DNA from: Nitrincola sp048264025
Lineage (GTDB): Bacteria; Pseudomonadota; Gammaproteobacteria; Pseudomonadales; Balneatricaceae
Assembly (NCBI RefSeq): GCF_048264025.1
Contig: NZ_JBLXDN010000013.1
Location: 1-64,000, forward strand
Direction of reading: 5' to 3'
Length of the DNA stretch: 64,000 nucleotides
A program made the translations under genes and the position numbers. Every line of letters starts with the position of its first letter. The stretch's first letter is position 1. The notes beneath the pieces were generated by a model. The model was not told where the DNA came from and did no database searches. It worked only from the letters and a program-made list of their open reading frames with translations. Positions 35,270 through 45,111 of this stretch are shown here, one piece after another.

Positions 35270-36382
35270 TTAATTCGCCGCCAGCCGCTGTAATTCGCGA
35301 ATCTGCATTAGTGCCATTTTCAACTGCTGACGCTGATGTGGTGCCAGCTTGCTCTTATCTACCCAACCATCCGGACTTCGGCCCAATGACACCGCTTCCA
35401 TTTGAGCATCAAGCAATAATGACAGCAGGTATTCCAGTGCATCATTCAGTCCCTTGGCTCGGTCACTTGAAAGGAACCCGGCCTGACACAAGGCGGTCAG
35501 CCGACCTTTACAGTCGGCTGCAGCCACGCCTTTTCGCAAGGCCATCAGCCGCAGGGCCGCTTGCATCGGCAGTAACCCCTGGCGTTTGAGGTTGATGGCT
35601 TGCTGATGCGGTGCATCCTGACCATCGCTACTCAGACGGTCTAACCTATCCAGTGCAACAGTGGTCTCCTTCTGCAACTCATTCATTTCATCCAGAAACA
35701 GCCCGGCACCTGGCATTAGATCCAACAAAGTTTGTCTGAAGCTGTCTGCCAGAGCCGCCTGACCATACACAGGTTGAAAATCCAGCAAAATATTGGATAA
35801 CTGCACCAGTTTGACGGTGCGGCGGCGACTCCAAAGGCGCATCTGCTCACACCACTGATCCAGCGGCTTACGCCACAAAGGCCAACGCGCCATCACATGT
35901 CCCCGGCACAGCGGAATGCCGGCCGCATCCAGTTTATCGGTAAAACGCTCACCGAGAGATTGAAACCAGGTATCTATCTCGTTGTGCCGGGCATCAGGGT
36001 AATTATCAATAATCATTGCATTGTCCTGATCCGGACCTAGCAGACTTTCATGGCGGGCACCTGAACCCAATGTCAGCACGCAAAAATCACAAGGAGGCTG
36101 CCCCCACCCCTGATGCTGCATTTCAGATAGGGACTCACGCAGGGTATAACGATAAATCCAATCGTTGTGATCGCTGATCACCTGGCTGATACGCCAGGCT
36201 GGCAGATCCAGTTGTTGTAACGCGCGGACCAGTGTCGGCTGCCAGGCTTTCATTTCTGCCATAGTGGTCTGTTGGTCTACAGTTGCAAAAGCTTGTTTCA
36301 ACGCATCCAGACACACAGGCCAGTTTTTTGTATCAGGCAGCCCATCATGACTAAATAGAAATCGCCACCCTGTATTTGTCAT
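35270..36382 (-). CDS. DUF294 nucleotidyltransferase-like protein
   Basis: The 370-residue protein carries the nucleotidyltransferase block LTLGSGARHESLLGPDQDNAMI, where the D-Q-D-N matches the GlnD/DUF294 active site G-S-x-A-R-x-E-x4-D-Q-D. A DUF294 C-terminal helical domain follows (FLSSDRAKGLNDALEYLLSLLL). CBS domains, usual in relatives, are absent, so it is a shorter member. It converges on the sensor kinase gene. In other bacteria this family sits near SSS-kinase and exonuclease genes, so a link is possible. Confidence 0.82.
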   Translation of the reverse strand: MTNTGWRFLFSHDGLPDTKNWPVCLDALKQAFATVDQQTTMAEMKAWQPTLVRALQQLDLPAWRISQVISDHNDWIYRYTLRESLSEMQHQGWGQPPCDFCVLTLGSGARHESLLGPDQDNAMIIDNYPDARHNEIDTWFQSLGERFTDKLDAAGIPLCRGHVMARWPLWRKPLDQWCEQMRLWSRRRTVKLVQLSNILLDFQPVYGQAALADSFRQTLLDLMPGAGLFLDEMNELQKETTVALDRLDRLSSDGQDAPHQQAINLKRQGLLPMQAALRLMALRKGVAAADCKGRLTALCQAGFLSSDRAKGLNDALEYLLSLLLDAQMEAVSLGRSPDGWVDKSKLAPHQRQQLKMALMQIRELQRLAAN

Positions 36383-36642
36383 ATTATCCCTCTGAGCACA
36401 CCTTACCGATTTAAAATATCACCCACTATTAACACCTACTATTAAATAGGTATAGACCTTTCTAGCCTGTATGTCTGCTGTTGAAATCCGCCAGATTTGC
36501 TGATCTGGCGCAACAAATGCAATCTAATCGGGCAGATAGGGGTAATCAAGGGCAATTTGACATTGCATTATCACCGTTGATCGCGTGATAATGGCCTGCA
36601 ATTATAATATTTACCTATAATTGATAATATTCAGGGTATAGG
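36383..36642. promoter_or_regulatory. intergenic with two perfect inverted repeats
   Basis: CGCCAGAT-ttgctg-ATCTGGCG (36489-36510) is an eight-base hairpin. CATTATCAC (36566-36574) and GTGATAATG (36585-36593) are nine-base perfect inverted arms with a ten-base spacer. Both lie in the divergent gap between the DUF294 gene and mepM. A TTATAATAT -10-like box follows near 36602. The second repeat has the shape of a dimer-binding operator; the regulator is unknown. Confidence 0.45.
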
Positions 36643-38190
36643 ATGCAACTGAGAAACACAGCCAAATCAGCGCTCAGAATACAAGGTATTCCGGTTAAAC
36701 ACCTCGTCGCTCTATTTACGGCGTTGTTAGTTATTCTGGCGGCCATGCTATGGCCTGGGACAGATACAAACAACACCTCAACCGAGCGACAAACTCTGGT
36801 TGTAAACTCAGCGGATACCAATACCCCCCACATCACCCCTCAGATTCGTTATCGCAGCACAACAGCGGCTGAATCGAACAGTGAAAATCCCACTAGAAAC
36901 GCAACCATCACTTCAGCTGACAGTGTTGAACTGACTCGCTCAGAGCCACATATGCAACTCGAAAGTGATGAGCAACTGCCTATCGCTGATACAACTGAGT
37001 CTGATCCATTAGTTACAACCGACACTACATCTGACATTGCAACGGAGCAACTTGCAACGTCAGAGCCAGAGCCCGTTGAGCTCGAGGTGAAAATTGCCAT
37101 AGATCAGGGCGACACACTCAGTACCATCTTTGATCAGGTGGAGATTGGTCAGACGACCATGTACCAAATTCTTTCAGCTGATGAACAACTGCTGGCGCTG
37201 GATATCCTCCGGCCGGGCAACATCCTGACCTTTCGCAAGCATCCTGAAACACTGGAGCTGGAAGAAATGGAATTGTACATACACGTTGGTAATCAGATTA
37301 TTTACCGTCGTGTTGATGCCGACAACTTTGAGTATGAAGAAGTCAGACACCCTGGCGTCTGGGAACAGGAAATAGTAGCTGGCGAAATTTACGGTAGCTT
37401 TTATGTATCAGCAATCCGTGCAGGCCTAAGCAAAGCTGAAATTCACGAAATCAATAAACTACTGGGCGAACAAATTGATTTTAACCGACAAATTCAGGCC
37501 GGTGACCGCTTCCAGGTAGTGCGTAACAGCCAGTATGTTGGTGAACAAGCCACAGGCCAGACGTCCATCGAAGGCATACGCTTACAGCAGCGCCGACATG
37601 CTTATACCGCCTTCCTGTTTGAAGACGGTAACTATTATGACAGTAATGGTGAAAGCCTGACTCGGGCATTTCGTCGTCACCCACATAATCAAAATTTCCG
37701 TATCAGTTCCAATTACAATCCGCGTCGCTTACACCCGGTTACCGGACGTGTTTCACCCCATAACGGCACAGACTTTGCGATGCCAACCGGCACACCCGTG
37801 GTCAGCATTGGTGATGGTGTCGTAACCCGCGTCGAAAATCACCCGTTCGCCGGACGCTATCTGGAAATTCAGCATGGCAGTACGTATAAAACCCGCTACC
37901 TGCATATGCACCGAATCGATGTAAATCGTGGAGACTCTATTCAGCGAGGCCAACGCATCGGTCTTTCGGGCGCCACGGGTCGCGTAACCGGCCCTCACCT
38001 GCATTTTGAACTGCATATTAACGACCGTCCGGTAAATGCCATGACGGCGAATTTACCCTTAGCCACCTCCGTACCCAGTGAACAACTGGCCGACTTCAAC
38101 AAACGCGTTGACGAACTGGTTGCAATCATGGAAGTGGCGTATGAAGAACAGTTCGCCATGCGTCGAGACGAAAGCCAGCCTGGAACCTAA
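36643..38190 (+). CDS. mepM: M23 murein endopeptidase, MepM/OapA-like
   Basis: The 515-residue protein has a membrane anchor (22-40), an acidic, Ser/Thr-rich linker (45-145), an OapA/LysM-like domain (about 148-235; GDTLSTIFDQ) and an M23 metallopeptidase at about 370-480. The zinc set is H-x-G-x-D (HNGTDFAMPTGTPV), a HLHFEL box and HMH. It should cut DD-crosslinks in peptidoglycan from the periplasmic side of the inner membrane. E. coli MepM is about 440 residues; the extra length is in the linker. Confidence 0.9.
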   Translation: MQLRNTAKSALRIQGIPVKHLVALFTALLVILAAMLWPGTDTNNTSTERQTLVVNSADTNTPHITPQIRYRSTTAAESNSENPTRNATITSADSVELTRSEPHMQLESDEQLPIADTTESDPLVTTDTTSDIATEQLATSEPEPVELEVKIAIDQGDTLSTIFDQVEIGQTTMYQILSADEQLLALDILRPGNILTFRKHPETLELEEMELYIHVGNQIIYRRVDADNFEYEEVRHPGVWEQEIVAGEIYGSFYVSAIRAGLSKAEIHEINKLLGEQIDFNRQIQAGDRFQVVRNSQYVGEQATGQTSIEGIRLQQRRHAYTAFLFEDGNYYDSNGESLTRAFRRHPHNQNFRISSNYNPRRLHPVTGRVSPHNGTDFAMPTGTPVVSIGDGVVTRVENHPFAGRYLEIQHGSTYKTRYLHMHRIDVNRGDSIQRGQRIGLSGATGRVTGPHLHFELHINDRPVNAMTANLPLATSVPSEQLADFNKRVDELVAIMEVAYEEQFAMRRDESQPGT

Positions 38191-38201
38191 AGTATCACGC
38201 C

Positions 38202-38960
38202 ATGGAGCTTGAGCTCACAACCCTGCTGCTACTAATGCTGGCAGCCTTGGTGGCCGGCTTTATTGACGCCATTGCCGGTGGTGGCGGATTGATTACCGTG
38301 CCGGCATTACTTGCCACCGGCATGCCTCCTGCTATGGCCTTGGCCACCAATAAATTGCAAAGTTGCTTTGGCTCTTTTGCAGCCACACTGTATTTCTGGC
38401 GCCAGGGTTTGATCAAGTTAAACACTATGTGGCCACATATTCTCTGCACTTTTTGTGGCAGCGCTATAGGGACACTGCTGATTCAGCGCATGGACTCCGG
38501 TTTCCTGAGCAAATTACTGCCCTTTCTGCTGATTGGCTTTTCTATCTATTTTTTACTCTCTCCACGCATCAGTAATGATGATAGCCAACAGCGTATCCCA
38601 CCCCTGGCCTTTGCCTTTCTGATCGGCACCAGCGTCGGCTTTTATGATGGTTTCTTTGGTCCGGGCACCGGTTCATTTTTTGCCATAGCTTTCGTTGCTC
38701 TGGCTGGTTATGGCTTGGCCAAAGCCACGGCACATACTAAACTACTCAACTTCACCTCCAACTTTGCCTCGCTGCTATTTTTTGCACTGGGGGGCCATGT
38801 ACTCTGGTCAGCTGGATTAGCCATGGCCGTTGGACAATACCTGGGCGCCCGTGTCGGCTCACGCATGGTTGTCAGTCATGGCGTGAAACTCATCCGTCCG
38901 TTGCTGGTCGGTATTTCATTGGTGATCAGCCTGCGACTCATCTGGCAACACTACTTCTGA
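38202..38960 (+). CDS. TauE/SafE (TSUP) family transporter, YfcA-like
   Basis: The 252-residue protein has eight predicted membrane helices and the TSUP motifs GFIDAIAGGGGLITVPALLATGMPP and the repeat GFYDGFFGPGTGSF. It exports or imports anions, often sulphur-containing compounds; substrate not determined. It lies 11 bases after mepM. Confidence 0.88.
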   Translation: MELELTTLLLLMLAALVAGFIDAIAGGGGLITVPALLATGMPPAMALATNKLQSCFGSFAATLYFWRQGLIKLNTMWPHILCTFCGSAIGTLLIQRMDSGFLSKLLPFLLIGFSIYFLLSPRISNDDSQQRIPPLAFAFLIGTSVGFYDGFFGPGTGSFFAIAFVALAGYGLAKATAHTKLLNFTSNFASLLFFALGGHVLWSAGLAMAVGQYLGARVGSRMVVSHGVKLIRPLLVGISLVISLRLIWQHYF

Positions 38961-38993
38961 CGCTTAGGCGCCAACGCTTTGGAGAACAGCAAC

Positions 38994-39608
38994 ATGATTT
39001 GCTTACAACGCCTTACCCTTTTTCTGACCCTGATCGGGTTACTCAGTAGCAGTGCTGTGGCTCAAACCGGTGAATTCCGTATTCTTGCAACGCCGGACGT
39101 ACTTAGTTCAGATGAAGGTGGCGAAATACTGAAAGCCTATATCCCACCGGGCTGGCATACCGTACATAAGGAATGGCTGGATGATCGGGGAGTGAAAGAG
39201 GTAGTGCCGGCCGACCAGACGATTATCAACTGGCGGGAAATGCTGGCCATTCAGGTGTTGGATAAAGTAACTACCTCACCTGAAAATTACCTGAGTCAAC
39301 TCCGTGAAGCACTGCAAAGCAGCTGTGATTTCAGCCATTTCAGAATCCTGTCAGGATCCCGATCAGCTGATTATGCAGAAGCTATTCAGATCAGTTGGTG
39401 CGGTCAGGTTGCTGGTGCCGAATGGGGCGAAATTGTATTAAGCCGTATCATCTCAGGAGAGCATACACTTTACAGCTTGAATAAATCCTGGCGCACCATC
39501 CCCTTTCGCTCGGTTGAAGCGATTGGCTTACCTGATGAAGAGATTCAGTACTGGTCTGACCTGCTTAAGCGCAGCGAGCTATGTGACACGCGCAAGAAAG
39601 CCTGCTGA
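38994..39608 (+). CDS. unknown secreted protein
   Basis: The 204-residue protein has a signal peptide (about 1-24, ending AVAQTG). Mature sequence includes four or five Cys (SSCDFSH, SWCGQ, ELCDTRKKAC) that may form disulphides. Proline-rich AYIPPGWHTVHKEWLDDRG has no family I recognise. ATG 38994 follows GGAG. It sits between the TSUP transporter and a sensor kinase. Confidence 0.7.
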   Translation: MICLQRLTLFLTLIGLLSSSAVAQTGEFRILATPDVLSSDEGGEILKAYIPPGWHTVHKEWLDDRGVKEVVPADQTIINWREMLAIQVLDKVTTSPENYLSQLREALQSSCDFSHFRILSGSRSADYAEAIQISWCGQVAGAEWGEIVLSRIISGEHTLYSLNKSWRTIPFRSVEAIGLPDEEIQYWSDLLKRSELCDTRKKAC

Positions 39609-39707
39609 CAGTATTAATCAGCAGCGTTCACAACCTCTGATTAACTGACAAAAGCTGTTAGAATACTGAATTAACTAAATTTATAATGCGCCAGGAGAGA
39701 GTGTTTC

Positions 39708-41114
39708 ATGCAGCGATCAGTCAACCGCTTTTTTTATCTGGTCATAGCTGCCCTGCTTCTGCTGCCTTCATCAGCACTGCACGCCAGCCTGAACTTGGGG
39801 CAGTACTTTAAAGATGAACGCGGCAGTACCAATTGGCAGTATGTAGCCAATTTCTCCAGTGGTGTATTGATCATCATCCTTTCAGTTGTTGCGCTGATTC
39901 TATTACTGACCTGGCGCAAGGCGCATCGTGCCAACCGTGAACTGACCCTGATCAGGAATGAACTGGAGCTGCGCGTAGAGAAACGCACCGCTGAGCTAAA
40001 AGCGTCTGAATCCTACATCACAAACATTCTGCGCTCTTTGCCACTGATGCTGGTTGGTCTAAACCATAAAGGACAGATCACACACTGGAATCGTCAGGCG
40101 GAAGAAATCGCTGGAGTCTCTACAGTCAAAGCACTGGGAATGGATCTTTGGCAGATTTATCCTACCATCAACATCACCCCAGCACAGATAACACAGGCGC
40201 TAAACTCTAACGAACCTGTCTACATCAAACAAAGCCAAAGCGGTCTTTATTATTTCAACATCACCATCTACCCACTTCAGGGGCAGGATGAACCCGGTGC
40301 TGTTATTCTGATTGACGATGTCACCCAGAAAATTCTTGCTGAAAATATGCTGGTACATAACGATAAGATCGCTTCCATGGGTGAGCTGGCAGCCACCATG
40401 GCACATGATATAAACGCACCGTTACAGGCCATACTCTTTGATCTCAGCAGCTTTCAAAGCTTACTGGCTTCTGGCAAATTGATGCAAGCTCAGAATGAAA
40501 CCAGTCAAGAGATTGAACGGCTGAATCATCTTCTTGCCGACGCCTCAGAGAAAGGTCGTAATGTCGCCGCAATCATCAACAACCTGCTAACCTTTGCACG
40601 CCAACGTACCGACAAAAAGTTGCTGGCGCAGGTGCCGGATTTACTTGAGCACGCTTTGCAGCTAGCCGGTGATGTTCTGATATCAACCAATAGCTTTCGT
40701 TTCAGCGATATACAAATTATCAAACACTATGATGACAACCTGCCAACCCTGCCTTGTTATAACATTGAATTACAGCAAGCTTTTCTGAGCCTTTTCCGGC
40801 ATGCATTTGATGCAATAGCGGAAGGCAAGCTCACATCAGAGCCTGCGCGCATCCGTATTCATGTCAGCAAGTCATATGATACGCTGTGGGTACGCATCAA
40901 CCACAATGGCAAACCCCTCTCGGATGAAGAACAGATGGCCCTATTTGAACCCTTCTTCAGTAACGATGAGTCCAGCCCACATATCAATGAAGCTGGCAAG
41001 CGACTATCCTTTGCCTACTTCATCATCACTGAGCAGCATGAAGGTCACATGGCAGTCACCTCAGATACGGAATCTGGTACAACCTTTCATATGCAGCTTA
41101 ACTTGGATAGCTGA
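39708..41114 (+). CDS. PAS sensor kinase with eroded ATP-binding site
   Basis: The 468-residue protein has a signal-anchor (8-28), a second membrane helix (50-69), a coiled coil, a PAS domain (102-205) and a dimerisation domain with H233 (MAHDINAPLQAI, NtrB-like). The ATPase lobe has lost its motifs: the N-box reads LSLFRHAFDAI with H365 in place of the Mg-binding Asn, G1 (D-x-G-x-G) is NHNGKP at 398-403, and G2 is GKRLSFA (430-436). FEPFF is kept. It probably cannot bind ATP normally and may act as a pseudokinase or phosphatase. No response regulator is adjacent. Confidence 0.82.
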   Translation: MQRSVNRFFYLVIAALLLLPSSALHASLNLGQYFKDERGSTNWQYVANFSSGVLIIILSVVALILLLTWRKAHRANRELTLIRNELELRVEKRTAELKASESYITNILRSLPLMLVGLNHKGQITHWNRQAEEIAGVSTVKALGMDLWQIYPTINITPAQITQALNSNEPVYIKQSQSGLYYFNITIYPLQGQDEPGAVILIDDVTQKILAENMLVHNDKIASMGELAATMAHDINAPLQAILFDLSSFQSLLASGKLMQAQNETSQEIERLNHLLADASEKGRNVAAIINNLLTFARQRTDKKLLAQVPDLLEHALQLAGDVLISTNSFRFSDIQIIKHYDDNLPTLPCYNIELQQAFLSLFRHAFDAIAEGKLTSEPARIRIHVSKSYDTLWVRINHNGKPLSDEEQMALFEPFFSNDESSPHINEAGKRLSFAYFIITEQHEGHMAVTSDTESGTTFHMQLNLDS

Positions 41115-41143
41115 TCAGCTATCATCAGAACGGGGAAGGATGT

Positions 41144-42745
41144 ATGGATAAAGTACTATTAAGCATCAAGAACCTGTCAGTTGCCTTCGCCGACACCCCG
41201 GTCGTTCATCAGGTAAACCTGCAGATTCATCCTGGCGAATGTGTAGCATTGGTAGGTGAATCAGGTTCAGGTAAATCAGTGACGGCCCTGTCCGTACTGC
41301 AACTGCTCCCTTACCCACTGGCCAGCCATCCTCAGGGGCAGATACTCTTTCAGGGTGAAGACTTGCTTCAACTTAGCGAAGCAAAAATTCGTGCTATTCG
41401 TGGCAACCGTATCAGCATGATTTTCCAGGAACCCATGACCTCACTCAACCCGCTGCATTGTGTTGAAAAGCAAATCGGAGAAACACTCCAGTTACATGCA
41501 GGCATGAACCGCAAACAAGCACGCACACGCATTCTTGAGCTATTAGAGCTGGTAGGCATACCTGAACCGGAAAAACGCCTTAAACAGTACCCGCATGAGC
41601 TATCCGGCGGATTGCGTCAACGCGTTATGATTGCCATGGCCCTGGCAAACGAACCACAGTTATTAATTGCCGACGAACCCACTACGGCGCTGGATGTAAC
41701 CATTCAGAAACAAATTCTGGAACTGTTGAAAAGCTTACAACAGAAACTGAACATGGCGGTGTTACTGATCACTCACGATCTGAATGTCGTCAAGCGCTAT
41801 GCAGATCGCGTTTGTGTGATGCATCAGGGACGGCAGGTTGAATCATCACCCTGCCAGGTGCTGTTTGAACAGCCACAACACCCTTACACGCGCAAGCTGC
41901 TGAATGCTGAACCGGATGGACGCCCTGCCGACGTTGCTGACAGCTCGCACAAGGTATTGGAAACCCAATCCCTCAAGGTCTGGTTTCCCATCCACACGGG
42001 GTTATTTAAACGCGTCAGCGGGCATCACAAAGCAGTCAATGATATCAACCTGACCCTGCATCGTGGTGAGACACTGGGTATCGTTGGTGAATCCGGTTCT
42101 GGAAAAACCACGCTGGCACTGGCCATTCTGCGCCTGATCCACTCGGATGGCCGTATTAATTTTGCCGGTCAGAATCTTAACCAACTAGCCCAAAAGGCTA
42201 TCAAACCTTATCGCAAACAGATGCAGATTGTATTCCAGGACCCGTTTGGCAGCCTCAGCCCTCGCATGCTGGTGGGTGAATCCATTGCAGAGGGACTGGA
42301 AGTGCACGGCATTACTGATACAGCCGACATTGAACAACGCATAATCCAGGCATTAGAAGATGTGGGGTTGCCAACGGATATCCGTAACCGCTATCCACAC
42401 GAGTTTTCCGGAGGGCAACGCCAACGTATCGCGATTGCCCGAGCGCTAGTACTAAAGCCGGAGCTTATTGTGCTTGACGAGCCTACATCAGCACTGGACA
42501 GAACGGTGCAGAAACAAATTATAGAGTTGTTACGGGATCTACAGGCACGCTATCAGCTCAGCTATCTGTTTATCAGCCATGATCTGGCCGTTATCAGGGC
42601 GCTGAGTCATAAACTACTGGTGATGAAAGAAGGAATCGCTGTAGAGCAAGGAGAGGCCAAAGCTATTTTTGCAAACCCGGAACATCCCTATACAAGGGAG
42701 CTCTTTCTGGCTGCTTTCGGTAATGAGGCGCGTCCTTGCGCCTGA
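41144..42745 (+). CDS. fused two-domain ABC ATPase, YejF-like
   Basis: The 533-residue protein is two oligopeptide-type ABC ATPases in tandem. Walker A motifs are GESGSGKSVT and GESGSGKTTL, signatures LSGGLRQRV and FSGGQRQRI, and Walker B LLIADEPT and LIVLDEPT. The architecture equals YejF of the microcin C/peptide importer YejABEF. No permease or binding-protein gene is present on either side, so the partner components must lie elsewhere. Confidence 0.9.
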   Translation: MDKVLLSIKNLSVAFADTPVVHQVNLQIHPGECVALVGESGSGKSVTALSVLQLLPYPLASHPQGQILFQGEDLLQLSEAKIRAIRGNRISMIFQEPMTSLNPLHCVEKQIGETLQLHAGMNRKQARTRILELLELVGIPEPEKRLKQYPHELSGGLRQRVMIAMALANEPQLLIADEPTTALDVTIQKQILELLKSLQQKLNMAVLLITHDLNVVKRYADRVCVMHQGRQVESSPCQVLFEQPQHPYTRKLLNAEPDGRPADVADSSHKVLETQSLKVWFPIHTGLFKRVSGHHKAVNDINLTLHRGETLGIVGESGSGKTTLALAILRLIHSDGRINFAGQNLNQLAQKAIKPYRKQMQIVFQDPFGSLSPRMLVGESIAEGLEVHGITDTADIEQRIIQALEDVGLPTDIRNRYPHEFSGGQRQRIAIARALVLKPELIVLDEPTSALDRTVQKQIIELLRDLQARYQLSYLFISHDLAVIRALSHKLLVMKEGIAVEQGEAKAIFANPEHPYTRELFLAAFGNEARPCA

Positions 42746-42762
42746 GACTGACTATCTAATGT

Positions 42763-44643
42763 TTAGTTACGCTTGATAGTTGCAGATTCACGCAGACTTT
42801 CTACGCGATTCTGATAGTCCTGCTGTCCCTGGGTAGCCCCCAATAGTGACATCATCAGTGCCATTTCCTCAGCACTCAGTTCAACATCACTCTGATGCAC
42901 GGCATCCAGACGAATGATGGCAAAGTTACCATCACGCAACTGCATCAACTCAAAATCTGGCGACTGACTGCCCTGCATAGCAAAAGCACGCTGCCTGATT
43001 TCAGATGGCACGCGTGAATCTCCACGGTCCGCATCACTCACCTCAACCCAGCTATAGTCATCACTTAGCTGTGCTAAAGTTTCACCTTCCTGCAAAGCAT
43101 TCAGCCATTCGGACGCCTGCTGTTCAAGTCTCTCGGTTGCCCGCTCAGTTATCAGCTCGAGCTCCAGTTCGTCACGTACTTCTTCATAGGTAACCTGACG
43201 ACTAGGCAAATGCTCCTGGACCCTGACAACAACGGTACGCTCGCGATCCAGCTCAATAGGCAGACTGTTCAGGCGCTCACGTAACAAGTCGTTACTGAAA
43301 GCCGCCTCAACGACGCGAGAGTTACGTCCCAACTCGTCTGCCCCACCCTCTCGGCTGATCGGCTCAGAACGTTCAATCACTAAATCCAGCTCTTCAGCAG
43401 GTACAATCAAATCAGCGGCTGAAAAAGACAGATCCGCCAGGCGTTCCATTTGCTCAACATAACGCAATTCAGCATCACGCTCAGCAATTTCCAGTCGCAA
43501 ATCATACGCCGCTTCAGCAAACGTTGGCTGCTCTGCCTGGCGCAAGCCATCCAGACGGATCAGGTGAAAACCAAACTCTGTCTGCACCGGGTCAGATACC
43601 TGCCCCACATCAGACATAGCGAACAAGGTATCAGCAAATTCATCGGCCAGCACCTCACGGGTTAGATACCCCATAGATCCACCTTGACCGGCCGAACCTG
43701 GATCATCCGAGTTTTGCTGTGCCAATTCTGCAAAATCGGCTCCAGATTCCAGCTGCAGCGACAGCTCTTGAGCCTTAGCCAAGGCCGCCAGCTCATCACG
43801 CTCATCGGTGATTTCGATCAAAATATGCGAAGCCGAACGCTCTTCTTCACTAACAAAATCAGCCAGCATCTGCTCATAGATACCGCGCACTTCATCATCG
43901 CTGACTTGTGATGGGTCTACAAAATCATTCTTATCCAGCAGGACATAGTCCAGTACAACCTGCTCTGGTGTCTGCAAGGCCGTAGCTCGCTGGTCGTAAA
44001 GATCACGAATTTCACTTTCTGTTACGCTGGTTTCATTCAACAGCTTAAGCAATGGCAACCGAACCCAGGCAAGGTCGCGCTTTTGCTGATCCAGCCTGAC
44101 TACCCGCTCAACCTCATCAGGCGTACTGAACGCTGACAGTATTAAGGCAGCCCGCTCCTGATCAACCAGGGTTTCCTTACGAAGCCGTTCACGGTACATC
44201 AACGGCGTAAATCCAGCGTTGCGTAGTACCATTTCAAACTGATTACGGTCAAAGCGTCCGTCTACCTGGAAACCAGGCGAGGATACAATTATCTGATCCA
44301 GCATATCTTCCGACAAATACAAGCCCTGACGGTTAGCTGACTGAATCAACAAGGATTGCTCGATCAGGCTTTCCAGTACCTGACGCCCCATCAGATTATC
44401 ATCCAGCAAGGTCGGATCAGCATCAGGCCCCATCTGCATCAGTAATTGCCGACGCTGCAGATCGACCCCTCGCATCAAATCAACGACGGCAATATCTTCA
44501 CCGTTGACTTCAGCGGCTGGCTTTTCCTTGGAGCCCAGACCTATCAATGACTCAGCACCCCACAATACAAATGTCAGCGCAATCAGGCCGACGATAGTCT
44601 TGGCAATAATACCTTTTGAATTATCCCTGATGGTTTGAAGCAT
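42763..44643 (-). CDS. ppiD: periplasmic folding factor PpiD
   Basis: The 626-residue protein has one N-terminal membrane helix (about 12-33, IVGLIALTFVLWGAESL), a SurA-type chaperone domain, a parvulin PPIase domain (SASHILIEI...GADFAELAQQNSDDPGSAGQGGSMGYL) and a long C-terminal chaperone part. It is anchored in the inner membrane and helps outer-membrane proteins fold near SecYEG. Position behind lon-hupB is the standard order. Confidence 0.93.
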   Translation of the reverse strand: MLQTIRDNSKGIIAKTIVGLIALTFVLWGAESLIGLGSKEKPAAEVNGEDIAVVDLMRGVDLQRRQLLMQMGPDADPTLLDDNLMGRQVLESLIEQSLLIQSANRQGLYLSEDMLDQIIVSSPGFQVDGRFDRNQFEMVLRNAGFTPLMYRERLRKETLVDQERAALILSAFSTPDEVERVVRLDQQKRDLAWVRLPLLKLLNETSVTESEIRDLYDQRATALQTPEQVVLDYVLLDKNDFVDPSQVSDDEVRGIYEQMLADFVSEEERSASHILIEITDERDELAALAKAQELSLQLESGADFAELAQQNSDDPGSAGQGGSMGYLTREVLADEFADTLFAMSDVGQVSDPVQTEFGFHLIRLDGLRQAEQPTFAEAAYDLRLEIAERDAELRYVEQMERLADLSFSAADLIVPAEELDLVIERSEPISREGGADELGRNSRVVEAAFSNDLLRERLNSLPIELDRERTVVVRVQEHLPSRQVTYEEVRDELELELITERATERLEQQASEWLNALQEGETLAQLSDDYSWVEVSDADRGDSRVPSEIRQRAFAMQGSQSPDFELMQLRDGNFAIIRLDAVHQSDVELSAEEMALMMSLLGATQGQQDYQNRVESLRESATIKRN

Positions 44644-44672
44644 TGTTTACGTTTCACCTATTGTTGTAATAC

Positions 44673-44709
44673 AAAAAAAGCGCACCCATTCGAATGCGCT
44701 TTCTTCTTT
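44673..44709 (-). terminator. Rho-independent terminator after hupB
   Basis: TGCGCTTT (44695-44702) pairs with AAAGCGCA (44677-44684) in an eight-pair stem with a ten-base loop. On the minus strand it is followed by a run of seven T (44673-44679 as A on the plus strand). It separates hupB from ppiD. Confidence 0.8.
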
Positions 44710-44729
44710 CTTCGCTCAGAAAGGTCAGC

Positions 44730-45005
44730 TTACTTGTTTACCGCATCTTTCAAAGCCTTACCAGGCTTGAAAGTTGGCAACGTAGCCGCCGCGATTTCAA
44801 TCGGCTGACCTGTCTGTGGGTTACGGCCAGTGCGGGCAGCACGTTCTTTAACAGAGAAAGTTCCGAAACCAACCAGTGCAACGGACTCATTGCTCTGTAA
44901 AGCTTTAGTTACAGCTTCCAGAGTAGCATCCAATGCACGACCTGCCGCTGCTTTTGGTAGATCAGCAGACGCAGCAATAGCATCAATCAATTCAGATTTA
45001 TTCAC
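44730..45005 (-). CDS. hupB: DNA-binding protein HU-beta
   Basis: The 91-residue protein MNKSELIDAIAASADLPKAAAGRALD has the HU signature GFGTFSVKERAARTGRNPQTG and the terminal LPTFKPGKALKDAVNK. It compacts and bends DNA as a dimer. It is transcribed from its own sigma-70 promoter (next entry). Confidence 0.97.
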   Translation of the reverse strand: MNKSELIDAIAASADLPKAAAGRALDATLEAVTKALQSNESVALVGFGTFSVKERAARTGRNPQTGQPIEIAAATLPTFKPGKALKDAVNK

Positions 45006-45074
45006 TTTGTTCCCCTTAAATGCATCGTTATTTTGTTCTGTTCGCGTGGTTTGCCCAGTAACGCTTCAGGCCAC

Positions 45075-45104
45075 TTTATACCAACACACAGATTCCTGTG
45101 TCAA
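45075..45104 (-). promoter_or_regulatory. sigma-70 promoter of hupB
   Basis: On the minus strand, TTGACA (45104-45099) is followed after 18 bases by TATAAA (45080-45075). Both boxes are near consensus. It lies about 70 bases before the hupB ATG. Confidence 0.7.
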
Positions 45105-45111
45105 CCGCAGG

